Assembly (NCBI GenBank): GCA_030629475.1 | Contig: DAOVOU010000055.1 | Coordinates: forward strand, 1 to 9,099 | Direction: 5' to 3' | Origin: Desulfobacterales bacterium | Lineage (GTDB): Bacteria > Desulfobacterota > Desulfobacteria > Desulfobacterales > C00003060 | Length of the DNA stretch: 9,099 nucleotides | Shown here: positions 1 through 6,091 of the stretch, in pieces | Layout: the number at the start of each line of letters is the position of its first letter | Numbering within the stretch: the stretch's first letter is position 1 | Made by a program: the position numbers and the translations under genes | Notes under the pieces: model-generated | What the model was told of the DNA's origin: nothing | Databases searched by the model: none | What the model saw: the letters and a program-made list of their open reading frames with translations, nothing else

Positions 1-33
1 ACCTTTGTTTCTTCATTTGGTATTGGTTTTTCA

Positions 34-153
34 TTCGACGTTGGAATAATTTGAGGAGCGGAGCGACATCATTATTCGACGTTCGACGTTCAATGTTCGA
101 TGTTGGATGTTCATCTTTTAATATGTTCGATGTTCGATGTTCGATGTTCATCT
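34..153. repeat. Degenerate 7-bp tandem repeat array (TTCGAYG)
   Basis: Six consecutive heptamers lie at 75-116 (TTCGACG, TTCGACG, TTCAATG, TTCGATG, TTGGATG, TTCATCT). After a short break, four more lie at 126-153 (TTCGATG three times, then TTCATCT). A related TTCGACG/TTGGAAT pair sits at 34-47. Both blocks end with TTCATCT, so the two arrays look like copies of one another. The repeats are too short and contiguous to be CRISPR, and an open frame through them is incidental. This resembles the low-complexity tandem arrays seen between genes in large environmental genomes. Function unknown. Confidence 0.85.
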
Positions 154-314
154 TTCAGAACACCCCCGTACGGCATAAATGCAACCTGTGAATGTTTACA
201 AAATAACTTAGCTCTTATGGGGTTTATCCCCGCCCGAAAAGGTTGCCTTAATTCAACAGCATTAATGATTAGAGGGGATAACATCTGCCAGCCCTGGCCA
301 CCCATGATGCATCG
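154..314. other. Gene-free spacer upstream of trkA with a spaced inverted repeat
   Basis: I see no convincing coding sequence. The only structure is a perfect 8-bp inverted repeat, TTATCCCC at 224-231 and GGGGATAA at 274-281. Inside it is a small potential stem (GGTTG at 241-245 against CAAC at 254-257). It lies upstream of the candidate trkA promoter, so it is more likely an operator-like site or a decayed palindrome than an RNA leader. Low support for any role. Confidence 0.35.
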
Positions 315-343
315 TTGACAGGGTCTTGGTGGTGTAGTATCTG
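315..343 (+). promoter_or_regulatory. Possible sigma-70 promoter for trkA-trkH
   Basis: A perfect -35 hexamer TTGACA (315-320) is followed after 17 bases by TATCTG (338-343), which matches only 3 of 6 -10 positions. AATAAT at 351-356 is a better -10 box but its spacing to this -35 is wrong. If used, the transcript would start near 350 and have a leader of about 30 nt. The call rests on the -35 box and its position only. Confidence 0.3.
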
Positions 344-381
344 ACGGACGAATAATACATAGCGGTTCGGGAGCGATTTCG

Positions 382-1746
382 GTGAAGATTATTATTGTTG
401 GCGCAGGTGAGGTTGGTTTCCACATTGCCAGCCGCCTTTCCCTGGAAAACAAGGATGTTATCGTTATTGAGAAAAATGCGGATGCTTTACGCCGTATTTC
501 TGAAAACCTGGATGTGCAAACCGTCGAGGGCTCTGGAAGTAGCCCGGCTATGCTCGAACAAGCGGGCATAAAAGAGGCTGATATCTTGCTGGCCGTCACC
601 AACAGGGACGAGACCAACCTGGTGGCCGCCCTTTTTGCCAACATCCTTTCCCCCACAACCATCAAGCTGGCCCGTATCAGAAGCGAAGAATACCTCATGT
701 ATCAGCATGCCTTGAGCCATGATCCTTATCGAATTGATGTGATGATAAACCCGGAGGCCGAGGCGGTCAAGTCGGTTGAAAGACTGCTGAAAATTCCCGG
801 GGCTGTGGATGTGGGTGAATTTGCCGACGGCCGCATCAAGGTCATTGGGGTGCGCCTGGACGCAGATTCCCCTGTCACCGGGACCAGACTAATTGATCTA
901 AAAAAGAAAACGGGCAACAAGAAAATCCTTTTGGCAGCTATTATCAGAAATGAAAAACTCATTATCCCCTCTGGGGAGGACCAGCTCCTAAAAGGGGACC
1001 TGATCTACTTTGTTTCAGAAGAAAGGGAACTGAAGGAGGCATTGAAAATCTTCGGAAAGCGGGCTGAACCCTTTAACAGCGTCCTCATTGTGGGAGGCGG
1101 AAACCTCGGCCTCAGGTTAGCCAATGCCCTGGAAAGGCTCTCCATACATACCAAGCTGATTGAAAAAGACCCTGATCGCTGCCGGCACCTGGCAGAACTT
1201 CTTGATAAAGTCGTAGTCCTACAGGGAGATGGCTCCGACCAGGGGCTACTTCAGGAAGAAAACGTCCAGAATATGGATGTGGTGGCAACGCTGACGGGAG
1301 ACGAAGAAACGAACATCCTCACGTCCCTTCTTGCCAAACGGATGGGAGCGCACAAGACTGTTACACGCATTAGTAAGTTCAGCTACTTTCCTTTGGTTTC
1401 TGCCATCGGCCTTGAACACATCGTTAGCCCGAGACTTGCTGCTATCAATACCATCCTGCAGCATGTTCGACGGGGCAAAGTCTTGTCTGCCATGACGCTA
1501 AAGGGGGAAGAGGCGGAAGCCCTTGAGGCTGTTGCACTGGAAACCTCTGACATTGTGGGAAAGCCTCTGCGGCAGATCCGATTTCCCCAGGGCGCTCTGG
1601 TTGTGGCCATAATTCGTGGAGACGAAGTTATTATCCCAACGGGCGATAGCGTCATCCTGCCACAGGATCGAATCATCATCTTTTCTACACCACAAAGCAT
1701 CCCCGAGGTTGAGAAGGCCCTCATGGTCAAGCTGGAGTACTTCTAA
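382..1746 (+). CDS. trkA: Trk system potassium uptake regulatory protein TrkA
   Basis: Cytoplasmic nucleotide-binding subunit of the Trk potassium transporter; it assembles under the TrkH channel and gates it by binding NAD(H)/ATP. The 454 residues match the usual full-length, duplicated TrkA (about 458 in E. coli). The first Rossmann domain has GAGEVG at residues 7-12 and an acidic residue, E30, at the end of strand 2. A first RCK_C-like region follows around 140-220. The second Rossmann domain has GGGNLG at 238-243 and E261, and the second RCK_C region covers about 370-450. The start is GTG at 382, eight bases after a GGGAG ribosome-binding site (369-373), and gives the canonical MKIIIVGAGEVG start. 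The stop codon is followed immediately by the trkH ATG, implying translational coupling. Arginine codons are mixed (9 of 27 AGA/AGG), unlike sat downstream. Family identification is secure; the exact ligand cannot be told from sequence. Confidence 0.97.
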   Translation: MKIIIVGAGEVGFHIASRLSLENKDVIVIEKNADALRRISENLDVQTVEGSGSSPAMLEQAGIKEADILLAVTNRDETNLVAALFANILSPTTIKLARIRSEEYLMYQHALSHDPYRIDVMINPEAEAVKSVERLLKIPGAVDVGEFADGRIKVIGVRLDADSPVTGTRLIDLKKKTGNKKILLAAIIRNEKLIIPSGEDQLLKGDLIYFVSEERELKEALKIFGKRAEPFNSVLIVGGGNLGLRLANALERLSIHTKLIEKDPDRCRHLAELLDKVVVLQGDGSDQGLLQEENVQNMDVVATLTGDEETNILTSLLAKRMGAHKTVTRISKFSYFPLVSAIGLEHIVSPRLAAINTILQHVRRGKVLSAMTLKGEEAEALEAVALETSDIVGKPLRQIRFPQGALVVAIIRGDEVIIPTGDSVILPQDRIIIFSTPQSIPEVEKALMVKLEYF

Positions 1747-3195
1747 ATGCGCCTGCGTTACACCCTCCATCTGGTAGGGATTTTAACCTTCTTTCTCGGC
1801 CTGACCATGGTCTTTCCGCTCCTTTTTGGCCTTTACTACCAGGACGAAAGCGTTGTGCCACTCTTGAAATCGATGGCGGTAACCCTGGGAAGCGGCCTCG
1901 TACTCTATTTCATCTTCAGAAGCGCCAGGGGCGAGATCATGAGCCATCGAGAGGGGATCGGCGTGGTTGCCATCGGGTGGACCGCTGCTGGTCTTTTTGG
2001 GGCCCTCCCTTATTATTGGGGAGGCGTGTTCAACACCTTTGCTGATGCCTTCTTTGAATCTATTTCGGGTTTTACCACCACAGGGGCTTCAGTGCTAATG
2101 AACATAGAGGTGGTCCCGCGAGGATTTCTCTTCTGGAGGAGCCTTACCCACTGGCTGGGCGGCATGGGGATTATTGTGCTTTCCCTGGCCATCCTGCCGT
2201 TGCTGGGCGTCGGAGGCATGCAGCTTTACAAGGCAGAAGTCCCGGGGCCTGTGCCTGATAAACTGAAACCCCGGATAAGGGACACGGCCATGGTCTTGTG
2301 GAAGGTCTATCTGCTTTTCTCCGCAGCAGAGGCCCTATTGTTCGTGTTAGGAGGCATGGACCTGTTTGATGCCCTCTGTCATACCTTCGGGACTATGGCC
2401 ACCGGGGGATTCTCCACACGAAACGTCTCCATCGGCTCGTATCAGAGTCCGTACGTCGATACAGTGGTTATTCTCTTCATGCTCTTTGCCGGAATCAATT
2501 TTTCCCTTCATTATCAATGCCTGAAGGGAGATCTCCGTGTATTCTGGCGCAACCCGGAATTTCGTTTTTTCATCGGAGCGGTTGTCATCTTTGTTCTTGC
2601 AGTCAGCTTCAACGTCTATCATACGGTGTATCACACCTGTTCCGAGGCCATACGTTTTGGGGCGTTCCAGGTGATCTCCATCATTACGACCACCGGGTAT
2701 GTCACGGCCGATTTTGAAAAGTGGCCCTCTCTTTCCCAGAACATATTGCTTTTTTGCATGTTTCTGGGAGCCTCGGCAGGCTCCACTGGCGGCGGGATGA
2801 AGTGCCTGCGCATAATGCTCCTTTTGAAGCATTCGTATAAACAGCTCTTTTTCCTGATCCACCCCCATGCAGTCACACAGGTCAAACTTGGAGGTCACCC
2901 CGTATCGAACGAAGTCCTGCACAGCATATGGGGATATTTTATGCTTTATCTGGGTCTATTTATCCTGTGCTCCTTTCTCCTTGCCGCTATGGGCGTTGAT
3001 GTCGTGACCTCCTTTGCCGCCGTTGCAGCCACCATTGGTAATATCGGGCCGGGGCTGGGAATGGTAGGCCCTACCGATAACTATGCCCATATCCCGGTGT
3101 TGGGCAAGTGGTTACTCATCCTGTGTATGCTCTTGGGACGACTGGAAATCTACACGGTTCTCGTCCTGTTTGTACCTGAGTTTTGGCGTAAGTAG
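1747..3195 (+). CDS. trkH: Trk system potassium uptake protein TrkH (channel subunit)
   Basis: Inner-membrane potassium-translocating subunit of the TrkH/KtrB superfamily, working with the TrkA ring encoded directly upstream. Its 482 residues equal the usual TrkH length. The four pore-loop repeats can each be seen by their filter glycine region: TTTG at 110-113, ATGG at 218-221, TTTGY at 314-318 and IGNIGPG at 430-436. The gating intramembrane loop of the third repeat is also present as GASAGSTGGGMK at 341-352. Hydrophobic helices occur throughout, starting near residues 8-30, 42-58 and 72-90. ATG at 1747 abuts the trkA stop with no spacer, so expression probably depends on translational coupling with trkA; no separate strong ribosome-binding site is needed or clearly visible. 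No truncation or missing motif was found. The pair forms a complete Trk operon. Confidence 0.97.
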   Translation: MRLRYTLHLVGILTFFLGLTMVFPLLFGLYYQDESVVPLLKSMAVTLGSGLVLYFIFRSARGEIMSHREGIGVVAIGWTAAGLFGALPYYWGGVFNTFADAFFESISGFTTTGASVLMNIEVVPRGFLFWRSLTHWLGGMGIIVLSLAILPLLGVGGMQLYKAEVPGPVPDKLKPRIRDTAMVLWKVYLLFSAAEALLFVLGGMDLFDALCHTFGTMATGGFSTRNVSIGSYQSPYVDTVVILFMLFAGINFSLHYQCLKGDLRVFWRNPEFRFFIGAVVIFVLAVSFNVYHTVYHTCSEAIRFGAFQVISIITTTGYVTADFEKWPSLSQNILLFCMFLGASAGSTGGGMKCLRIMLLLKHSYKQLFFLIHPHAVTQVKLGGHPVSNEVLHSIWGYFMLYLGLFILCSFLLAAMGVDVVTSFAAVAATIGNIGPGLGMVGPTDNYAHIPVLGKWLLILCMLLGRLEIYTVLVLFVPEFWRK

Positions 3196-3298
3196 GCGGC
3201 GTCTAGTAAGCGCCAGGGCGGGCCGGGTTTTTCTTTCGGAGGCATTGTCCAAGTTCTGTCGCGCTCTCCGAGGCGTGGGCTCTACGAGCCGGAGGCCT
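3196..3298. other. trkH 3' flank with a short hairpin, no gene
   Basis: GC-rich gene-free DNA. A small hairpin GGCTC-tac-GAGCC lies at 3278-3290. A T-rich run at 3228-3236 follows a GC-rich patch, but I cannot draw a convincing terminator stem next to it. Transcription from trkH may therefore end at a site not recognisable here or run into the palindromic element that follows. Confidence 0.4.
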
Positions 3299-3353
3299 GG
3301 GGGCATAGGCGCTAACTTAACAATTCGCGGTTTTCACGTTGGTACTCATGTGT

Positions 3354-3381
3354 GGCATGGACAAATTTGTTTGTCCGTGCC
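3354..3381 (+). repeat. REP-like palindrome, copy 1 (forward)
   Basis: Arms GGCATGGACAAAT (3354-3366) and GTTTGTCCGTGCC (3369-3381) pair around a TT loop over 13 positions, two of them G-T wobbles. The palindrome is asymmetric: ATGG on the left, CCGT on the right, which gives it an orientation. It matches copy 3 at 5969-5996 in the same orientation and copies 2 and 4 in reverse. Confidence 0.85.
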
Positions 3382-3442
3382 CTTTTGGCAAAAACACAAA
3401 TGAACAGCTCGTGAAAATATACAATCGTCTATCGGCAATTCC

Positions 3443-3541
3443 ACTCAATAATGGCAACTGTCGATAACAGGAAAACGTCAAGAAATAAGCATGACCGGAA
3501 TCATTCAAATGGTGAACGGTTTTTCTTTTCTGTTGTTTCAT
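3443..3541 (-). pseudogene. N-terminal remnant of a REP-associated (Y1/IS200-like) transposase
   Basis: Read on the - strand from ATG at 3541, the first 33 codons give MKQQKRK, then HHLNDSGHAYFLTF and SCYRQLPLLS. This is the typical N-terminal strand of the RAYT/Y1 transposase family (COG1943), whose members begin with a basic stretch, a pGHayFvTf-type motif and a run ending plL. The frame stays open to 3317, but after about 3443 the similarity I can recognise stops. The HUH histidine pair and the catalytic tyrosine, expected further on in a protein of roughly 150-250 residues, are absent. It is therefore a truncated, non-catalytic relic. It sits between two inverted REP-like palindromes, the expected place for a RAYT gene. 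Recognition is from memory of the motif, without a profile search. Confidence 0.65.
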
Positions 3542-3553
3542 ATGAGATCTTTT

Positions 3554-3580
3554 GCACGGACAAACAAGTTTGTCCATGCC
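3554..3580 (-). repeat. REP-like palindrome, copy 2 (reverse)
   Basis: Arms GCACGGACAAAC (3554-3565) and GTTTGTCCATGC (3568-3579) pair around AA. The reverse complement of 3554-3580 equals 3354-3380 at 26 of 27 positions, so copies 1 and 2 form an inverted pair about 170 bp apart flanking the transposase remnant. Confidence 0.85.
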
Positions 3581-3632
3581 ACCCCTGTCCTGTCCCCGTC
3601 ACTCTTTGTGTTAAGTTAGCGCTCATGCCCCC

Positions 3633-3749
3633 TGGGGGGGGAGAGGGGTTTGGCCTGCCCTAGCGCTTTGCCTCCATTACATGCTATCAAGCTCGCGGGC
3701 CAGGTCTGGGCCAGGGGTGATGGGGTTCAAAATATCAAGAATTTTGTCC
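3633..3749. other. Gene-free spacer between the inverted-repeat element and the sat promoter region
   Basis: Contains a run of eight G at 3634-3641 and the 14-mer GGTCTGGGCCAGGG at 3703-3716, which recurs exactly at 7823-7836 in the qmoB-qmoC spacer. A short frame at 3681-3878 has no ribosome-binding site and a low-complexity phenylalanine-rich translation; I do not consider it a gene. Confidence 0.4.
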
Positions 3750-3778
3750 TTGACAAAAAGAAGGGGCTGTACTAAAAG
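3750..3778 (+). promoter_or_regulatory. Possible sigma-70 promoter for the sat operon
   Basis: TTGACA (3750-3755, 6 of 6) is separated by 17 bases from TAAAAG (3773-3778, 4 of 6 against TATAAT). Transcription would begin near 3785 and leave a leader of about 240 nt before sat. The leader is A/T-rich with T-runs at 3789-3796 and 3832-3838, and it holds a second Shine-Dalgarno-like purine run at about 3932-3943 (GGAAAGGAGGAG) with no frame behind it. I recognise no known riboswitch. Confidence 0.4.
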
Positions 3779-3979
3779 AGAGAATCACTTTTTTTTCATA
3801 TTTGGGTTGTTTAGGTGGCTGTTTTTTATGGTTTTTTTATTCACGAGATTCCAAGCAAACCCCTGCCAGGACAAATAAATTCAACCCTTGCTGTTAAAGC
3901 AAATCTGAAAGAATACAAAAAAAATAACAGGAAAGGAGGAGAGGCCCAAAATACCCGGAGTACACGTGCAGTAGCCGAA

Positions 3980-3999
3980 ACGCTAACTTAATGTTAAGC
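3980..3999. repeat. Half-site resembling the element's terminal repeat, in the sat leader
   Basis: CGCTAACTTAA at 3981-3991 repeats 11 bases of the inner end of the 24-bp terminal repeat of the 3299-3632 element. It continues into a small palindrome, CTTAA-TG-TTAAG (3986-3997). It lies about 20 bases before the sat ribosome-binding site, so it may be a remnant of a related element, or a small hairpin in the mRNA leader. Confidence 0.5.
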
Positions 4000-4011
4000 C
4001 AGTAAAAGAGT

Positions 4012-4018
4012 AAGGAGG
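4012..4018 (+). promoter_or_regulatory. Ribosome-binding site of sat
   Basis: AAGGAGG, near-perfect Shine-Dalgarno, six bases before the ATG at 4025. It fixes the start codon and suggests strong translation. Confidence 0.85.
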
Positions 4019-4024
4019 TATGCA

Positions 4025-5383
4025 ATGTCGATACTGATAGAAAGGCCACCGCCTCATGGAGGCAGACTTGAAGAAAGGGTTGTGCATGATCCTGAGCTGG
4101 GAAGAAAGTTGATTAAGGGTTGTCCTACGTTTGACATCAAGGCCACATTGGATGACAGTGGCACACCTGTAAGAAACGTCTACAGGGAGATCATGTCCAT
4201 CTGCTACGGTTTCTTTTCTCCTGTTGACGGGTCAATGCACAAAGCAGAGGTTGATAGGATATTAAAGGAGAGAAGGTTGTTAAACGATTGGGTTTTCCCA
4301 TATCCGCTCGTCTTTGATATCTCTGAAGAAGACCTCAAGAATTTGGGTGTTGGAGTGGGCGACAGGGTCTGTTTGAAGCTTAAGGGAAAACCCTTTGCAA
4401 TCCTTGACATTGACGAAATATGGAGAATTGATAACCCGGAAGAGTTTGCTACCAAGGTCTTTGGGACACCTGAAGCCAACCCGGAGGTTGTCCAAGAGCC
4501 ATTTGACAAGAAAATGCCGGGGTGGGTTATCTACAAGAGTTTGAATCGGGTGGTATTAGCCGGGAAGTTCAGGATCATCAATGAGCCCACACTCCTGCCG
4601 CCCTTTGACAAGTTCTGGTTTCCTCCTGTGAAGTCCAGGCAAGAATATGACAGGAGGGGATGGAGGACCGTAATAAACCATCAAACGAGAAATGTCCCAC
4701 ACATCGGCCATGAGTTCCTGATGAAGGATGCCGGTTACACGGGCGACATGGAACCCTGTCACGGCATACAGGTAAACGCGATCATTGGTGTCAAGAGACC
4801 GGGGGATTATCCGGATGAGGCAATAATCGAAGGTCATGCGGCGGTTAATGAAGGAGGCTATATCAAGCCTGAAAGGCACATAGTAACATTCACTCTGTGG
4901 GACATGAGGTACGGAAATCCTCTTGAATCCATGTTACATGGGATCATCAGGCAGAACATGGGCTGCACACACCACATGTTCGGAAGAGACCATGCGGCTG
5001 TGGGTGAATATTATGAGATGTTTGCCACACAAACACTCTGGAGCAAGGGAATACCGAGTTATGGTTTTCCTGCCTCTATCAATGATGTGCCGTATGGCTT
5101 ACAGATCAGGCCTCAGAATATGAAAGAATTCTGGTATTGTCCTGTATGTAACGAGATCGCATACAGTGAATGCTGTGGCCACACAAAGGAAAAACAGAAA
5201 TTCAGTGGGAGTTTTGTCAGGGGCATGGTGGCAGAAGGTCTCTTTCCACCCAAGGTTATCTTCAGGCCCGAGGTATACAAAGTGATTGTTAAGTGGTGGA
5301 AGGAATTCGGGTATCCCTTCTGCAATGCAAAGTATGTGAAAGAAAAGGAAAAGAGACTTGAAGTAGATTTACCTGATATGTAA
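4025..5383 (+). CDS. sat: Sulfate adenylyltransferase (ATP sulfurylase, dissimilatory type)
   Basis: Catalyses sulfate + ATP to adenosine 5'-phosphosulfate (APS) + pyrophosphate in the cytoplasm, the activation step of sulfate respiration. The 452 residues carry the two nucleotide-binding signatures: QTRNVPHIGHE at 220-230 (usual QTRNPPHxAHE type) and GRDHAAVG at 320-327 (usual GRDHAGVG). The N-terminal PUA-like domain covers about residues 1-200. A probable zinc site is formed by C372, C375, C383/C384 and H386 (CPVC...CCGH), as in bacterial and archaeal homodimeric forms. There is no APS-kinase domain, which fits the dissimilatory enzyme. The segment before the second motif reads MRYGNPLES (294-302) where most ATP sulfurylases have MRxAGPREA; it may mark a divergent subgroup. 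ATG at 4025 has a strong AAGGAGG. The gene is followed after 27 bp by a small gene in the same transcript. Arginine is encoded by AGA/AGG in 26 of 27 cases, unlike trkA. Confidence 0.96.
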   Translation: MSILIERPPPHGGRLEERVVHDPELGRKLIKGCPTFDIKATLDDSGTPVRNVYREIMSICYGFFSPVDGSMHKAEVDRILKERRLLNDWVFPYPLVFDISEEDLKNLGVGVGDRVCLKLKGKPFAILDIDEIWRIDNPEEFATKVFGTPEANPEVVQEPFDKKMPGWVIYKSLNRVVLAGKFRIINEPTLLPPFDKFWFPPVKSRQEYDRRGWRTVINHQTRNVPHIGHEFLMKDAGYTGDMEPCHGIQVNAIIGVKRPGDYPDEAIIEGHAAVNEGGYIKPERHIVTFTLWDMRYGNPLESMLHGIIRQNMGCTHHMFGRDHAAVGEYYEMFATQTLWSKGIPSYGFPASINDVPYGLQIRPQNMKEFWYCPVCNEIAYSECCGHTKEKQKFSGSFVRGMVAEGLFPPKVIFRPEVYKVIVKWWKEFGYPFCNAKYVKEKEKRLEVDLPDM

Positions 5384-5410
5384 TATGGATATCTAATTAG
5401 GAGGTGTAAT

Positions 5411-5761
5411 ATGGCTAAGTCCATAGCTGTGCTTTTGGATGACAAGAGGATAGGAGCAGTCAAGGGAAGTGACCTTGAGGGCAAGATAGAGCAGATGTTT
5501 GGAGGGCAGTTATCTTGCTTTATTGTGGAAATGGATGACGCTAAGGCCAAACAAGTCATGGATGCGTTTGACACTGCGAGGGTAGATTCAAGAGGATTTA
5601 TTACGGACGTGCCCATAGCATTTAACAGGGTCATCTTTGAAGAGATAGCCAGGACAAAGTCCCTTGGCGCAGAGGCCGTAGATGGCGTTTTGGCCCGGGT
5701 AGATGAGATACAGAAGGCGGCTGCAAAGGAGAAAGAATTCCTACCTTGTCCGGAGTTCTAG
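5411..5761 (+). CDS. Small unrecognised protein co-transcribed with sat
   Basis: 116 residues; I do not recognise the family. ATG at 5411 follows GGAGGT (5400-5405) with five bases between, a strong ribosome-binding site. The gene is 27 bp after sat and just before a strong terminator, so it is almost certainly the last gene of the sat operon. The sequence looks soluble and alternates strand and helix: hydrophobic strands near 4-10 and 35-40, helices near 21-30, 43-56 and 74-106. There is no signal peptide, membrane segment or Fe-S motif. Only two cysteines occur, C36 and C113, the latter in a C-terminal CPEF tail. Five of six arginines use AGA/AGG, as in sat. Its place suggests a role linked to sulfate activation, for example stabilising Sat or the APS step, but that is inference. 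It is not DsrC, whose C-terminal arm carries a different cysteine pair. Confidence 0.85.
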   Translation: MAKSIAVLLDDKRIGAVKGSDLEGKIEQMFGGQLSCFIVEMDDAKAKQVMDAFDTARVDSRGFITDVPIAFNRVIFEEIARTKSLGAEAVDGVLARVDEIQKAAAKEKEFLPCPEF

Positions 5762-5884
5762 GTCTTTTGTGTTGTCTGGTAAGTTCCTGAGCGCCTATCA
5801 GCCCTCTTAGGCCTTGGTCTTAGAGGAGAATAAAAGGCTTACGCCTGAATTCCTAAAGCTGTAGCTTGAGGAGTCTAGAAAAAG

Positions 5885-5925
5885 AAAAGGGAGAGACGCT
5901 TCAAGTCTCTCCCTTTTTGTTTTTT
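5885..5925 (+). terminator. Rho-independent terminator of the sat operon
   Basis: A 13-bp perfect stem, AAAAGGGAGAGAC (5885-5897) and GTCTCTCCCTTTT (5905-5917), with loop GCTTCAA, runs into T-rich sequence (5914-5918 and 5920-5925). It lies about 120 bp after the small gene's stop. Confidence 0.92.
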
Positions 5926-5965
5926 GTTTGCAAAGTCCCCTCCCCCACCCTAACCCTCAATGCTG

Positions 5966-6048
5966 GGTGCCATGGACAAACTTGTTTGTCCGTGCCCGCT
6001 TTCCACTCGAGACTTTCTACATGGACAAACAAGTTTGTCCATGGCACC
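5966..6048. repeat. Inverted pair of REP-like palindromes (copies 3 and 4, BIME-like)
   Basis: Copy 3 has the core GGACAAACTTGTTTGTCC at 5974-5991. Copy 4 has 11-bp perfect arms CATGGACAAAC (6020-6030) and GTTTGTCCATG (6033-6043) around AA. Segment 5966-5991 is the exact reverse complement of 6023-6048 (26 bp, no mismatch), with 31 bp between. Copy 3 also ends CCGTGCC like copy 1 at 3354-3381. Two palindromes in opposite orientation separated by a short linker is the layout of bacterial BIMEs. It lies about 40 bp beyond the sat terminator, between convergent operons, a typical place for such repeats. No transposase fragment is between them here. Confidence 0.88.
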
Positions 6049-6091
6049 ATAACTGTTGACAAGGCGGAACAGTTTAACCGAACATTTACGG

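Larger units (their letters stand above)
3299..3632. mobile_element. REP/RAYT-derived non-autonomous element with terminal inverted repeats
   Basis: The 334-bp segment is bounded by inverted repeats of 24 bp: the left copy (3299-3322) starts GGGGGCAT and ends GCGCTAACTTAACA, and the right copy (3609-3632) is its reverse complement with 2 mismatches. Nested inside is an inverted pair of palindromes (3354-3381 and 3554-3580). Between those, on the - strand, is a fragment of a Y1/IS200-like REP-associated transposase. This nested layout is what one expects from a decayed REP-RAYT unit or a MITE-like derivative of one. The transposase fragment lacks the catalytic part, so any mobility would need an enzyme encoded elsewhere. 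No clean target duplication is visible. The inverted repeats are certain; the origin is an inference. Confidence 0.65.

Noticed and set aside
75..153. CRISPR array
   Set aside because: The units are 7 bp and contiguous with no spacers; no cas genes in the window.
111..698. 195-codon open frame on the - strand
   Set aside because: It overlaps trkA antisense and the heptamer repeat array; no ribosome-binding site and no recognisable family.
2347..2922. 191-codon open frame on the - strand
   Set aside because: Antisense shadow of trkH, whose four filter motifs are all intact in the sense frame.
3681..3878. 65-codon open frame on the + strand before sat
   Set aside because: No ribosome-binding site, low-complexity phenylalanine-rich translation, overlaps the candidate sat promoter.
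5113..5634. 173-codon open frame on the - strand
   Set aside because: Antisense to the end of sat and the start of the next gene; serine/leucine-rich shadow translation without a family.
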